From: Streptomyces sp. NA02950
GTDB lineage: Bacteria > Actinomycetota > Actinomycetes > Streptomycetales > Streptomycetaceae
Direction: 5' to 3'
Assembly (NCBI RefSeq): GCF_013364155.1
Contig: NZ_CP054916.1
Span: 8,214,001 to 8,278,000, forward strand
DNA length: 64,000 nucleotides
The notes below the pieces were generated by a model. The model saw only the letters and a program-made list of their open reading frames with translations, did no database searches and was not told the origin of the DNA. The position numbers and the translations under genes were made by a program. Positions 26,906 to 34,863 of this stretch are shown piece after piece (the first letter of the stretch is position 1; every line of letters starts with the position of its first letter).

Positions 26906-27946
26906 ATGACGGGGGCCTTGGACGAGGCACGCTTGGTGGACCTGGCGCGGCGGCTCAAGGGGGCGGAGACCGGCGACTGGAGCGGTGCGGCACTCCGGCC
27001 GCTGGCCGAGGACCTCGACCAGCGGCGGAACGGCGCGGACGCGTCCGCATGGGCGGTGCGGCTGCGCTCGGTCGGCCGTTTCGAGCGGGACTTCGTTCCT
27101 GACGGCCAGGAATACGTCGGGCTGTATGTGCCCGTCGCGGTGCCGGAGGGCGGGGCGGCGGGGAAGGCGGCCGCGTTCCGCGATGCCGCACAGATCCTGA
27201 CCAAGGAGTTCGGGCCCGCCCCCATCATGGGTGTCTACGGTGACCCCGGACCGTTCTACGACTCCGCCCCGCTCTGGGGCAGCCCGTTCCTGCGCTGGCG
27301 CGACCGCGAGGACACCCTGGAGCTGCACGCCGGTGAACACGGCCCGGAACTGCTGCTCCAGCCGACCGAACCGGTGGAGAACTGGTTCTGGCGGCAGGGC
27401 CACGGTGAGCACCACGCCATCGGCGGGTTCTTCGGCACCCGACAGGATCCGGCCAACGCGGGTCTCGGGTTCCCGGGCCGCTGGCGCACCGACGACTGGG
27501 ACGTCTTCGCCGGCGCCCTGGGCGACTTCCTCACCACCCTCCCGGCCGAAACCACCGCCCTGGGCATTGAACTGGACCTGGGATTCCACGCGTTGGTGCC
27601 CGGCACCTACGGCCCGATCCTGTTCCATCTCAGCTGCGGTGAGCGGCTGGAGATCGTCTACGACACCGAGCCGCTCGGCGCCGACATCACCGATCCGGCG
27701 TCCTTCGGCTGGATCGCGCAGGCCACGCGTCCGGCGGCGCTGGACCACTGGCTCGAGTGCCCGTACCACTCGGGGGACTTCGGCATCGGCGAGGTGGACG
27801 GCCGTGCGCTGGGCCGGATGATCGTCGACACCCTGCGCGACCTGGGTGTCGAATCCCCGAAGCAGCTGAGTCTGTCGGACCATGCGCAGCGGGTCGGGGA
27901 GTACCGCGTCGACTACTACGGGCTCACCCTCCAGGAGAACCCCTAG
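26906..27946 (+). CDS. Hypothetical protein of unknown function
   Basis: A 346-residue soluble protein with GGGGAG before the ATG at 26906. No signal peptide or membrane segment. It contains many Trp/Phe/His-rich segments (FGPAPIMGVYGDPGPFYD, WFWRQGHGEHHAIGGFF, DDWDVFAGALGDFLTTLP). I do not recognise the family with confidence. Its stop codon TAG is part of the CTAG end of the MITE-like element that begins at 27943, so insertion may have set the C-terminus. Confidence 0.75.
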   Translation: MTGALDEARLVDLARRLKGAETGDWSGAALRPLAEDLDQRRNGADASAWAVRLRSVGRFERDFVPDGQEYVGLYVPVAVPEGGAAGKAAAFRDAAQILTKEFGPAPIMGVYGDPGPFYDSAPLWGSPFLRWRDREDTLELHAGEHGPELLLQPTEPVENWFWRQGHGEHHAIGGFFGTRQDPANAGLGFPGRWRTDDWDVFAGALGDFLTTLPAETTALGIELDLGFHALVPGTYGPILFHLSCGERLEIVYDTEPLGADITDPASFGWIAQATRPAALDHWLECPYHSGDFGIGEVDGRALGRMIVDTLRDLGVESPKQLSLSDHAQRVGEYRVDYYGLTLQENP

Positions 27947-28111
27947 GCCCTGTCCTGCCGATCTTCGCGGGGCCGCGACGCCTGGCACCGCACCTCGCCG
28001 CGTTGTCGGGATCATCCGAGTACGCCCGGTACGAGGACGACCCTCCGCCTTGCGATCCACGGCACCAGACGCCGCGGCCTGATCCACGAAGATCGACAGG
28101 ACAGGACCTAG
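27943..28111. mobile_element. MITE-like element with 27-bp terminal inverted repeats and CTAG ends
   Basis: The two ends are inverted repeats: TAGGCCCTGTCCTG... at 27944 and its complement, TAGGTCCTGTCCTG..., at 28110, agreeing at 24 of 27 bases. The similarity continues inward with gaps, so the whole 169 bases could fold into a long hairpin. Both ends are CTAG. IS630-family transposons target CTAG/TA, so this is probably a non-autonomous IS630-type relative (inference). No transposase reading frame. I believe similar short repeats occur scattered in other Streptomyces, but that needs a search. Confidence 0.75.
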
Positions 28112-28140
28112 CCACGGCGCCGCGTCCGCACCGGCGGGCT

Positions 28141-28161
28141 GGTCACCGCGCCACGGTGACC
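28141..28161. terminator. Perfect 8-bp hairpin downstream of the COG0523 operon
   Basis: GGTCACCG CGCCA CGGTGACC lies about 43 bases past the stop (28204) of the leftward COG0523 gene, in terminator position. Confidence 0.55.
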
Positions 28162-28203
28162 ACCTCCTCCGCCGGTACGGACGCGTACGGCGCATACGAG
28201 CCG

Positions 28204-29358
28204 TCAGACGACGGGATCGAGCAGCTCGTCGAACGCATGCGACAGGTGGCGCCACGCCTGCCGCCCCGCGGCGTACTCCTGGTCGGTGAGCAGACACGAC
28301 TCGAGCAGCCGGACCAGTCCGTCGCGGTCCAGGCCGGGCGAGACGAACACCAGGTGCTGGCAGCGGTCCCCGTGTTCGGCGTGCCAGTCCAGTGCGGCGG
28401 CGGCCCGCCGCACCGGCGGAACCATCTCCCAGGCCGCGTCGGGGAGGGCGGCCAGCCACGGGCCCGCCCCCTCCACACACAGGGCTCCCCCGGCCGCGTC
28501 CCAGGCGAGCAGGGTGTCCGGCCGGTCGGCCAGGTAGAAGCGGCCCCGGCTGCGGGCGGCCGCACATGTCAGATCCTCCAGCGCCTGGTGCAGACGGCCG
28601 GGGTGGAACGGGCGGCGGTGGCGCCACACCACCGTGCTGACACCCGCCTCGTCGGCCTCCTGGGGCAGCAGCGCACAGGCCGGATGCTGGGCAGCGGCGG
28701 CCGCCGCCACATCGAATCCCGCGAACGCGGCACGCCCCAACTCGCCCGAGCTGACGGACAGCTGACGTGCGGTGGGGTGCAGTTGCCGGAGCAGGGAGCG
28801 GTCCTCGTCGTCCGCGTCCTCGCTGTCGACGAGTGCCAGCACGGCGGCGTACTCCAGTTGCCGGGCGAAGGTGTCGCCGACGGTGCGCTGATCGGTGGCC
28901 GCCGCGGCGAGACCCGCCTCGGTCAGATCGTCGCCGTTGGCCAGACAGGGCAGCACCAGCGCGGGATCGACGGCGGTCAGCACATTGCTGACGGCGAGCG
29001 AATCCCCGCCGTGTGCGGCGACCACCTCCGCCATGGCCCGGGGCTCGACGGAATCCCACAACTCCACGACGGCGAGCCGGACCAGACCTCCGTCGGCCAG
29101 TCGCTCCAGCTCGGGGACAAGATCTTCCCGCAGCGCACAGCAGGCGCAGTCGTTGACGAGCGGCGTCTCCCCGTGGGACAGCTCGCCGGACGCGTCGCGA
29201 ACAACGCGCCGGACCGTGCCGTCGGCGGCCGTGGCCAGATCGTGGTGGAGCGCGACGCTGCCGGGGACGGTGTGCAGCAGGTGGTCCACAACGGTCCGGC
29301 GGGCGTCGCGGTGCAGCCCCGCGACGATCACCACGGGCAGAGCGGTCTTCCCCGGCAT
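28204..29358 (-). CDS. COG0523 (CobW/ZigA-like) protein with degenerate Walker A
   Basis: A 384-residue member of the COG0523 GTPase/metal-chaperone family by architecture: N-terminal strand LPVVIVAGLHRDARRTVVDH, the metal-binding NDCACCALREDLVPEL (C-x-C-C, about residues 68-83), VELWDSVEPRAMAEVV, VLTAVDPAL and a C-terminal CobW_C-type domain. The GxxxxGK[ST] P-loop expected after VIVAG is replaced by GLHRDARRT, lacking the Lys, so nucleotide hydrolysis is doubtful. The start overlaps the rpmE2 stop (TGATG), and the operon with zinc-free ribosomal proteins implies zinc-starvation expression. In this family such genes are often Zur-controlled zinc chaperones. Confidence 0.85.
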   Translation of the reverse strand: MPGKTALPVVIVAGLHRDARRTVVDHLLHTVPGSVALHHDLATAADGTVRRVVRDASGELSHGETPLVNDCACCALREDLVPELERLADGGLVRLAVVELWDSVEPRAMAEVVAAHGGDSLAVSNVLTAVDPALVLPCLANGDDLTEAGLAAAATDQRTVGDTFARQLEYAAVLALVDSEDADDEDRSLLRQLHPTARQLSVSSGELGRAAFAGFDVAAAAAAQHPACALLPQEADEAGVSTVVWRHRRPFHPGRLHQALEDLTCAAARSRGRFYLADRPDTLLAWDAAGGALCVEGAGPWLAALPDAAWEMVPPVRRAAAALDWHAEHGDRCQHLVFVSPGLDRDGLVRLLESCLLTDQEYAAGRQAWRHLSHAFDELLDPVV

Positions 29359-29612
29359 CACTTCGCCCCGCGCAGGCCGTAGCGGCGCTCGAACCGCTCG
29401 ACGCGTCCCGCGGTGTCCATCACCCGTGCCGTTCCGGTGTAGAAGGGATGGCTCGCGGAGGAGATCTCGACGTCGACGACGGGGTAGGTGTTTCCGTCCT
29501 CCCATTCGACGGTGTGCTCGCTCGTCATGGTGGAGCGGGTGAGGAAGGCGTAGTCGGCGGCCCGGTCCCGGAAGACGACGGGACCGTAGGCGGGGTGGAT
29601 GCCGGGTTTCAT
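29358..29612 (-). CDS. rpmE2: Zinc-free 50S ribosomal protein L31 (type B)
   Basis: An 84-residue L31 type [41 protein letters not shown] and [20 protein letters not shown] are diagnostic. There is no cysteine, so no zinc ribbon; such paralogues replace the zinc form under zinc limitation. The start at 29612 follows AAGGGATC; an upstream in-frame extension to 29669 is not supported. Middle gene of the rpmG2-rpmE2-COG0523 operon. Confidence 0.95.
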   Translation of the reverse strand: MKPGIHPAYGPVVFRDRAADYAFLTRSTMTSEHTVEWEDGNTYPVVDVEISSASHPFYTGTARVMDTAGRVERFERRYGLRGAK

Positions 29613-29643
29613 GGCGGATCCCTTCAGTGCGGCGGGGAGTTGG

Positions 29644-29808
29644 TCAGCGTTCTTCGCGGAAGTCGACATGGCGGCCGATGACCGGGTCGTACTTGCGCAG
29701 CGTCAGGCGGGCGGGGTCGTTTCTGCGGTTCTTGCGGGTGACGTAGGTGTAGCCGGTGCCCGCGGTGGAGCGCAGCTTGATCACCGGCCGGAGTTCATCG
29801 CGTGCCAT
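29644..29808 (-). CDS. rpmG2: Zinc-free 50S ribosomal protein L33
   Basis: A 54-residue L33: [54 protein letters not shown]. The two C-x-x-C pairs of the zinc form are missing, marking the C-minus paralogue used when zinc is scarce. First gene of the operon. A TATAAT box lies only six bases before the ATG, so the transcript may be leaderless, and a Zur-like motif overlaps the promoter. Confidence 0.93.
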   Translation of the reverse strand: MARDELRPVIKLRSTAGTGYTYVTRKNRRNDPARLTLRKYDPVIGRHVDFREER

Positions 29809-29819
29809 GCCCTCATTAT

Positions 29820-29837
29820 ATGGCAGTGGTTTTCATT
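29820..29837 (-). promoter_or_regulatory. Probable Zur site A (rpmG2 promoter)
   Basis: On the minus strand the sequence reads AATGAAAACCACTGCCAT, directly followed by TATAAT. It matches the rpsR2 promoter site (30737-30754) at 16 of 18 positions. Adjacent genes are the classic Zur regulon of actinomycetes. Confidence 0.65.
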
Positions 29838-29865
29838 ATCGATAAGCGGAGGTGCACCGGTCCCG

Positions 29866-30190
29866 ATGTCGCTCTCCGACTTCAGCTCCCGTGCGGTCTG
29901 GGATGCCCGCGGCGCCCTGTGGGGCCGCACCGTCCGCCTCACCGGGTTCGTCACCCGGGACACCACGGCACCTGGTACGTCAGCCGTCTCGCCCTCGGCT
30001 GCCGCGCCGCCGACGCGAGGTGCGCGAGGTGCGGGTGCGCGGGGCCGCGGCGCCGCGCGGCGACTCCTGGGTGACCGTGACCGGCACCTGGCGTCCCGCC
30101 GGGAGGGCCGGTGCGCACGCCGCGAGCCCGGCCCTGGACGCCACGGCCGTCAGACGCGTTCCCGAGTCCAAGGACCGTGCAACGGTGTGG
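29866..30190 (+). pseudogene. Decayed TIGR03943-family protein (C-terminal remnant)
   Basis: Behind a GGAGG site, frame one gives MSLSDFSSRAVWDARGALWG and RTVRLTGFVTRD. A second frame continues GTWYVSRLALGCRAADA and a third VREVRVRGAAAPRGDSWVTV then TGTWRPAG...[12 protein letters not shown]. These are the successive segments of the C-terminal domain of the TIGR03943/YcgQ-like protein that is often encoded with a permease near Zur-controlled genes. The N-terminal membrane half is missing and at least two frameshifts are present. Confidence 0.65.
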
Positions 30191-30255
30191 TGGCCACGCG
30201 GACGGGGGGCTGAGGCCGGCTCCCCGCCCGGACATCCGGTGCCGCCGGGAGCGGG

Positions 30256-30559
30256 CTACCGGCTGATCTTGGTCGCGCCGGGGAGTTCACCCGCGTGTGC
30301 CATCTCGCGCATCCGGACACGGGACAGGCCGAACGCGCGCAGATGCCGCGGGGTCGCCCGTCGACGGTGTCACGGTGGTGCACACGGGTGGCGCCGGCGT
30401 CGCGCGGCCGGCGGCGCAGCTCCCGCTGAGCGGTCACGCGCTCCTCGTCGGAGGTGCGCGGCCGGCGATGAGCGCCTTCAGTTCCGCGCGGCGCTTCGCG
30501 TAACGGGTGACGATCAGCCGCCGCTGCTCATTCTTGGCGATCTTGCTCTTCTTCGCCAT
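30256..30559 (-). pseudogene. rpsN2: Frameshifted zinc-free ribosomal protein S14
   Basis: The start [20 protein letters not shown] is a perfect C-minus S14 N-terminus behind AGGGAAGG. After ALIAG a one-base loss moves the frame; the next segment [20 protein letters not shown]...[17 protein letters not shown] is intact in a second frame. Another one-base loss shifts to [20 protein letters not shown] and [13 protein letters not shown]. Every part of S14 is present but in three frames. Either a recent double frameshift or sequencing indels at GG runs. Confidence 0.8.
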
Positions 30560-30683
30560 CAGGCCTTCCCTCCCCGCGAGCGGGTCCGGGTCACGGCGGC
30601 CTCGGCGGGCCGCGGCGGTGCGCATGGGAGAGGTGGTGGCCGGAGCCGGGTCGGCGGCCGGTGAGTTGGCAGTGCGCGGACAT
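30559..30683 (-). pseudogene. rpmB2: Internally deleted ribosomal protein L28
   Basis: The frame from ATG 30683 reads [20 protein letters not shown] then AHRR, the L28 N-terminus. The downstream end reads [18 protein letters not shown], the L28 C-terminus, overlapping the S14 start by TGATG. Only about 125 bases remain of a gene usually near 235, so roughly 40 codons in the middle are lost and the two ends are out of frame. A deletion of this size cannot be a base-calling error. Confidence 0.8.
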
Positions 30684-30736
30684 GGCCCTGTTCCTCGTAG
30701 GGGGTCGGTGCGGCGGCGCCGCAGCAGCTACATGAA

Positions 30737-30754
30737 AATGAAAACCAATGCTAT
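30737..30754 (+). promoter_or_regulatory. Probable Zur site B (rpsR2/rpmB2 divergent promoter)
   Basis: AATGAAAACCAATGCTAT, 16 of 18 identical to site A and followed by a TATGTA -10-like box, in the same geometry relative to rpsR2. It lies between divergent rpmB2 (decayed) and rpsR2. Confidence 0.65.
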
Positions 30755-30791
30755 GTATCCTGTGGTGGGCCTCTACGGGAAGGACCCGCTC

Positions 30792-31037
30792 ATGACCCGC
30801 CGCACCAGCACCGCCACCCGCCGTGGCGCCAAGCGTCCCCGCGTCAATCCGCTGGACGCCGCCGGTATCACCTACGTCGACTACAAGAACACCGATCTGC
30901 TGCGGAAGTTCATCTCCGACCGCGGCAAGATCCGCAGCCGTCGGGTGACCCATGTGACCCGTCAGCAGCAGCGGCAGATCGCCCGTGCCATCAAGAACGC
31001 CCGGGAGATGGCCCTGCTCCCGTACGGCTCCCGTTAG
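30792..31037 (+). CDS. rpsR2: 30S ribosomal protein S18 (alternative paralogue)
   Basis: An 81-residue S18: [60 protein letters not shown]. Cysteine-free, consistent with the zinc-independent paralogue. Start ATG 30792 follows GGAAGGA. Expressed from the Zur-like promoter just upstream, opposite the decayed rpmB2-rpsN2 pair. Confidence 0.95.
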   Translation: MTRRTSTATRRGAKRPRVNPLDAAGITYVDYKNTDLLRKFISDRGKIRSRRVTHVTRQQQRQIARAIKNAREMALLPYGSR

Positions 31038-31193
31038 CGGTTACGGCTCGCGCCGGCGGGTACGGCTTCCGTTCGCGGGCGCGGTCACGCGGGGGCGGCG
31101 GTCTCGCCACGGCGACCGTGCGCTTCCTACACTGGTCTTCAGCTCGACCGCGGGGCTGTTGTCGGGGCGCGCCACGTCGAAGGGGCCGAGAGC

Positions 31194-32150
31194 ATGCGTG
31201 CGTTGGGGTTCGGGGCGGCGACCATCGGCAATCTCTACCGGGCGATCACCGACGACACGGCGCGCGGCGCCGTCGACGCCGCCTGGGACGCCGGCGTGCG
31301 CTCCTTCGACACCGCACCGCACTACGGGCTGGGGCTGTCCGAACGGAGGCTGGGCGCCGCCCTCGCGGACCGGCCGCGGGACGCCTTCGTGCTGTCCACC
31401 AAGGTGGGCCGGTGGCTGGAGCCCTCCGGCCGGGGCGGCACCGACCTGGAGATCGGCGGGTACGACGTGCCCGCGGATCTGCGCCGGGTGTGGGACTTCA
31501 GCGCCGACGGGGTGAAGCGCTCGCTGGAGGCGTCGTTGCACCGGCTGGGTACGGACCGGGTGGACACCGTCTATCTGCACGACCCGGACGACCACTGGGC
31601 CGAAGCGGTCGGTACGGCCTATCCGGCCCTGGCCGACCTGCGGGCCCAGGGTGTGGTCGGCAGGATCGGGGTGGGCATGAACCAGTGGGAGATGCCCGCC
31701 GCCTTCGTCCGGGAGACCGATATTGACGAGGTCATGCTGGCGGGCCGCTACACCCTGCTTGAACAGCCCGCCCTCGGCGGGCTGTTGACGCTGTGCGCCG
31801 AGCGCGGAGTGTCCGTGGTGGCCGCCGCGGTGTTCAACACCGGGCTGCTGTCCCGCCCCGAGGTCGCCGACGACGCCCGCTACAACTTCACCCGGGCGCC
31901 CCAGGAGCGGATCGCCCGCGCCCGTGAGATCGCCGCCGTGTGCGCCCGCCACGGTGTGGCGCTGCCGCAGGCGGCGATCCAGTTCCCGCTTGCCCACCCC
32001 GCGGTGTCCTCGGTGGTCATCGGATGCCGCACGGCCGAGCAGGTCAACGACGCCGTCACCTGGATGGACACCCCGATCCCCGGGGAGCTCTGGGACGATC
32101 TGCGCGCCGAGGGCCTGCTCGGCCCGGAGGTGCCGGTGCCGTCACACTGA
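31194..32150 (+). CDS. Aldo/keto reductase
   Basis: A 318-residue aldo/keto reductase. FGAATIGNLYRAITDD opens the barrel; FDTAPHYGLGLSERRLG holds the catalytic Asp and Tyr, STKVGRW the Lys, and VYLHDPDDHW the active-site His region. VVSSVVIGCRTAEQV-like sequence near the end binds NADPH. The subgroup resembles L-fucose/D-threo-aldose dehydrogenases and pyridoxal dehydrogenase, so a sugar or lactol substrate is likely. Its 3' end overlaps the convergent Gfo/Idh gene by nine bases; it may or may not belong to the neighbouring biosynthetic cluster. Confidence 0.9.
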   Translation: MRALGFGAATIGNLYRAITDDTARGAVDAAWDAGVRSFDTAPHYGLGLSERRLGAALADRPRDAFVLSTKVGRWLEPSGRGGTDLEIGGYDVPADLRRVWDFSADGVKRSLEASLHRLGTDRVDTVYLHDPDDHWAEAVGTAYPALADLRAQGVVGRIGVGMNQWEMPAAFVRETDIDEVMLAGRYTLLEQPALGGLLTLCAERGVSVVAAAVFNTGLLSRPEVADDARYNFTRAPQERIARAREIAAVCARHGVALPQAAIQFPLAHPAVSSVVIGCRTAEQVNDAVTWMDTPIPGELWDDLRAEGLLGPEVPVPSH

Positions 32151-33200
32151 CACCATCACACCCCCTTCGCGGACGGAGCGGTACGCCGCCTCCGCCAGCC
32201 GTACCGCGTAGGCGGCGTCCTCGGCGGTGACGGCGGGGGAACGCCCGGAGCGGACCGCGCGTACGAAGTCGGCCGCGCCGCGGTGCATCGACGCCGTACG
32301 CCAGCCACGGGGATCGGTGGACACCCCGGGCAGAACGGACCCGAAGTCGGACGCGTCACGGTAGAAGGTCGCCACCGGGTCGGTCAGCTGGTCGCACACC
32401 ACCGATCCGGCCTCGCCGTAGATCTCGAACCGTTCGCCCCACGGCACTTCGAGGTTCAGCGCGATCTCGACGGAGAAGTGTCCACCGCCCGCGAACCGGC
32501 CGGTGACCACCGCGCCGTCCTCCACCGTGGACTTTGGAACACCGTGGTCCACCGACCAGTGGCGGGTGGTCGCCTGGAGGGAGACCACCGGCTCGAACAT
32601 CCACCGCAGTACGTAGAAGACGTGCGTCGCGGCGTCGAGGATGGCGGCGAAGCCGAAGTCCTGGTGCTTCCACGACTCGTCCGGATCGGCCAGTTCGGAC
32701 ACGGCGGAGCCGGAGATGAACGCCCGCACCAGCCGGACACCGCCGATCCGGCCGGTGTCCAGCAGCTCCTTGACCCGCAGATAGCTCTCCACGAAACGGC
32801 TGTTCTCCGACACCGACAGCACCACCCCGCGCGCCCGGGCGGCGTCGATCAGCTCCCGGCACTGCGCTTCCGACACCGCCAGCGGCTTCTCGACCGTCAC
32901 GTGTTTGCCTGCCGCCACGGCCGCCGCCACCACCGGATGGTGCAGCAGATGGGGGAGGAGGATCACCGCACAGTCCACACCGGGGTGTGCCAGCAGGTCC
33001 GTGTGATCGGTGAACCCGGGCACGCCCAGCCCGGTGGAGACCGCGTCCGCCTTCCTCCTGTCGATGTCGCACACCGCCACCACCTGTGCTTCGCCCGGCA
33101 GTGCGAGATAGCCCTCCAGATGCGCGGGACTGACCCGCCCCAGCCCGATGACACCGACGCCGAGCGGCCCCGATGTGCCCGCGTGGCCCTCCGGGTTCAC
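32142..33200 (-). CDS. Gfo/Idh/MocA-family oxidoreductase (cluster gene)
   Basis: A 352-residue NAD(P)-dependent oxidoreductase. Rossmann motif VGVIGLGRVSPAHLEGY near 13-29, the substrate-site HVTVEKPLAVSEAQCREL with conserved E-K-P near 93-110, and FAAILDAATHVFYVLRWMF with the conserved D-x-x-x-H. Inositol dehydrogenases belong here, and the operon also encodes inositol-3-phosphate synthase, so oxidation of a cyclitol is the leading guess. GTG start at 33200 overlaps the SDR stop (GTGA). Last gene of the leftward operon. Confidence 0.88.
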   Translation of the reverse strand: MNPEGHAGTSGPLGVGVIGLGRVSPAHLEGYLALPGEAQVVAVCDIDRRKADAVSTGLGVPGFTDHTDLLAHPGVDCAVILLPHLLHHPVVAAAVAAGKHVTVEKPLAVSEAQCRELIDAARARGVVLSVSENSRFVESYLRVKELLDTGRIGGVRLVRAFISGSAVSELADPDESWKHQDFGFAAILDAATHVFYVLRWMFEPVVSLQATTRHWSVDHGVPKSTVEDGAVVTGRFAGGGHFSVEIALNLEVPWGERFEIYGEAGSVVCDQLTDPVATFYRDASDFGSVLPGVSTDPRGWRTASMHRGAADFVRAVRSGRSPAVTAEDAAYAVRLAEAAYRSVREGGVMVSV

Positions 33201-33943
33201 TTCGCCACCCACCCCGAGTCGACCAGCAGGTCGGTGCCGGTGATGAAGGACGCCTGACGGCTCGCCAGGAAGGCGATGGCATGCGCCACTTCCTCCGGAC
33301 GGGCCCAGCGTCCCAGCGCCTGTTCACCCTCGCGCTCGGCCTTCACGCGCTCGAAGGGCTGCCCCAGCCGACGGGCCTCGATACCGATGTCCTCGCGCAG
33401 CATCGCGGTGTCGACCGAGCCCGGCGAGACGGTGTTGACGCGGATGCCCAGGGGCGCCAGTTCCCAGGCCAGCCCCCGTGACATCGACAGCACCGCCCCC
33501 TTGCTGGCGGCGTAGACGGCGTGCTGGGTCTGGCCGATGTGCCCGGAGATCGACGCCACATTGACGATGACGCCGCCGTCCCGCATCAGCGGTACGGCAT
33601 ACCGGCACGCCAGGATCGTCCCGCCGAGGTTCACATCGAGGGTCCGGCGGTAGTCGGCCCAGGTGGTGTCGAGGAAGGGCTTCACCAGCACCGTACCGGC
33701 GACGTTCACCAGCACATCGATCCGGTCCAGCCCGTCGAAGGCCCGGGCCACGGCCGCTTCGTCGCTGACATCGGCGATCCGGTGCTCGAACCGCTCGGGG
33801 TGCTTCGCCACCACCGGTGACGGCTCGGCCGGGGGCAGCACATCCACCCCGACCACGGTGCCGCCCTCCTCCAGCAGCCGGTCGGCGGTGGCCGCGCCGA
33901 TACCCCGGGCCGCGCCCGTCACCACGGCCGTTCGCGCGCTCAT
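33197..33943 (-). CDS. Short-chain dehydrogenase/reductase (cluster gene)
   Basis: A 248-residue classical SDR: TAVVTGAARGIGAATADRLL (residues 5-24), LVNVAGTVLVKPF (NAG-type motif), VNVASISGHIGQT with the catalytic Ser, YAASKGAVLSMSRGLA with Tyr-x-x-x-Lys, and VNTVSPGSVDT. FITGTDLLVDSGWVAK is the usual C-terminus. Start overlaps the preceding dehydrogenase stop (TGATG). Probably reduces or oxidises a hydroxyl of the cluster's intermediate. Confidence 0.92.
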   Translation of the reverse strand: MSARTAVVTGAARGIGAATADRLLEEGGTVVGVDVLPPAEPSPVVAKHPERFEHRIADVSDEAAVARAFDGLDRIDVLVNVAGTVLVKPFLDTTWADYRRTLDVNLGGTILACRYAVPLMRDGGVIVNVASISGHIGQTQHAVYAASKGAVLSMSRGLAWELAPLGIRVNTVSPGSVDTAMLREDIGIEARRLGQPFERVKAEREGEQALGRWARPEEVAHAIAFLASRQASFITGTDLLVDSGWVAK

Positions 33944-34863
33944 CACGCCTCCTCCGTCCGCGGTGCGGGCCACTCGACCCCGGCCGCCCCGGCGACCAGG
34001 GGGGTGATCCGGGTGTAGTCGTCGTCCGCGTGTCCGTCGTCGGCGAGCACCTGCCACAGATCGCGCGCGCGGGTGAGCATCGCCGGATTCATCCCGCGCC
34101 GCCCCGCGAGATCCAGCGCCACTTGGGCGTCCTTGGCGTACTGGCCGACGGTGAACCGGGCGGTGTACCGGCCCTCCAGGGCGAATCCGGGGATCTGCGC
34201 GGTGGTGGCGAACGAGGTGCCACTTCCGGCGTTGACCACCTCGAGCAGCACCTCCACATCGAGCCCCTCGGCCAGACCGAGCGCAAGACCCTCCGAGGCG
34301 GCGGCCAGATTGGCGGCGGCCAGCAGGTTGTTGATGGTCTTGGCGATATCGCCGTCGCCCGGGCGCTCCGAGACATGGATGATCCGCTTGCCGAACACCT
34401 CCAGGACCGGCCGGGCCCGTTCCAGCAGGGGCGCGGGTCCGGCGGCCATCACCGTCAGCACGCCTCGCTCCGCGCCCGCGACCCCGCCCGCCACCGGGAC
34501 GTCCAGCAGTGCCAGACCGCGCCTCTCCGCGTCCGCCGCCAGCGCGCGGGTGACCTCGGGATGCGAGGAGCTCATCTCCAGCCAGCACGCGTCCGGTTCC
34601 ATCGCGGCGAGGATCTCCGGTGCCACCGACGCCACGACCGTGGCGTCGGGCAGGACGGTGATGACCGTGGCCGCCCCGCGCACCGCCGCCGCGCAGCTGT
34701 CCCCGGTGCGTACGCCCATCGCGTCCGCGTGTGCCGTCGCCGCGGCCGACACATCGAATCCGCTGACCTGGTACCCGGCGTCGACCAGCCGCCCGGCGAC
34801 GGCGGCACCGAGACGGCCCAGCCCGACGACGGCCAGCCACTCGTCCGGGGCCCGCCCGCTCAT
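33943..34863 (-). CDS. Beta-hydroxyacid dehydrogenase-type oxidoreductase A
   Basis: A 306-residue NAD-binding 6-phosphogluconate/3-hydroxyisobutyrate dehydrogenase-like enzyme. It has Rossmann motif LAVVGLGRLGAAVAGRL, the substrate-binding DVPVAGGVAGAERGVLTVMA and the catalytic Lys in GDIAKTINNLLAAANLAAAS. Family chemistry is NAD(P)-linked oxidation of beta-hydroxyacids or reduction of imines (imine reductases share this fold, often lacking the Lys; here the Lys is present). Overlaps both neighbours (ATGA and TGATG), so it is translationally coupled. Confidence 0.9.
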   Translation of the reverse strand: MSGRAPDEWLAVVGLGRLGAAVAGRLVDAGYQVSGFDVSAAATAHADAMGVRTGDSCAAAVRGAATVITVLPDATVVASVAPEILAAMEPDACWLEMSSSHPEVTRALAADAERRGLALLDVPVAGGVAGAERGVLTVMAAGPAPLLERARPVLEVFGKRIIHVSERPGDGDIAKTINNLLAAANLAAASEGLALGLAEGLDVEVLLEVVNAGSGTSFATTAQIPGFALEGRYTARFTVGQYAKDAQVALDLAGRRGMNPAMLTRARDLWQVLADDGHADDDYTRITPLVAGAAGVEWPAPRTEEA

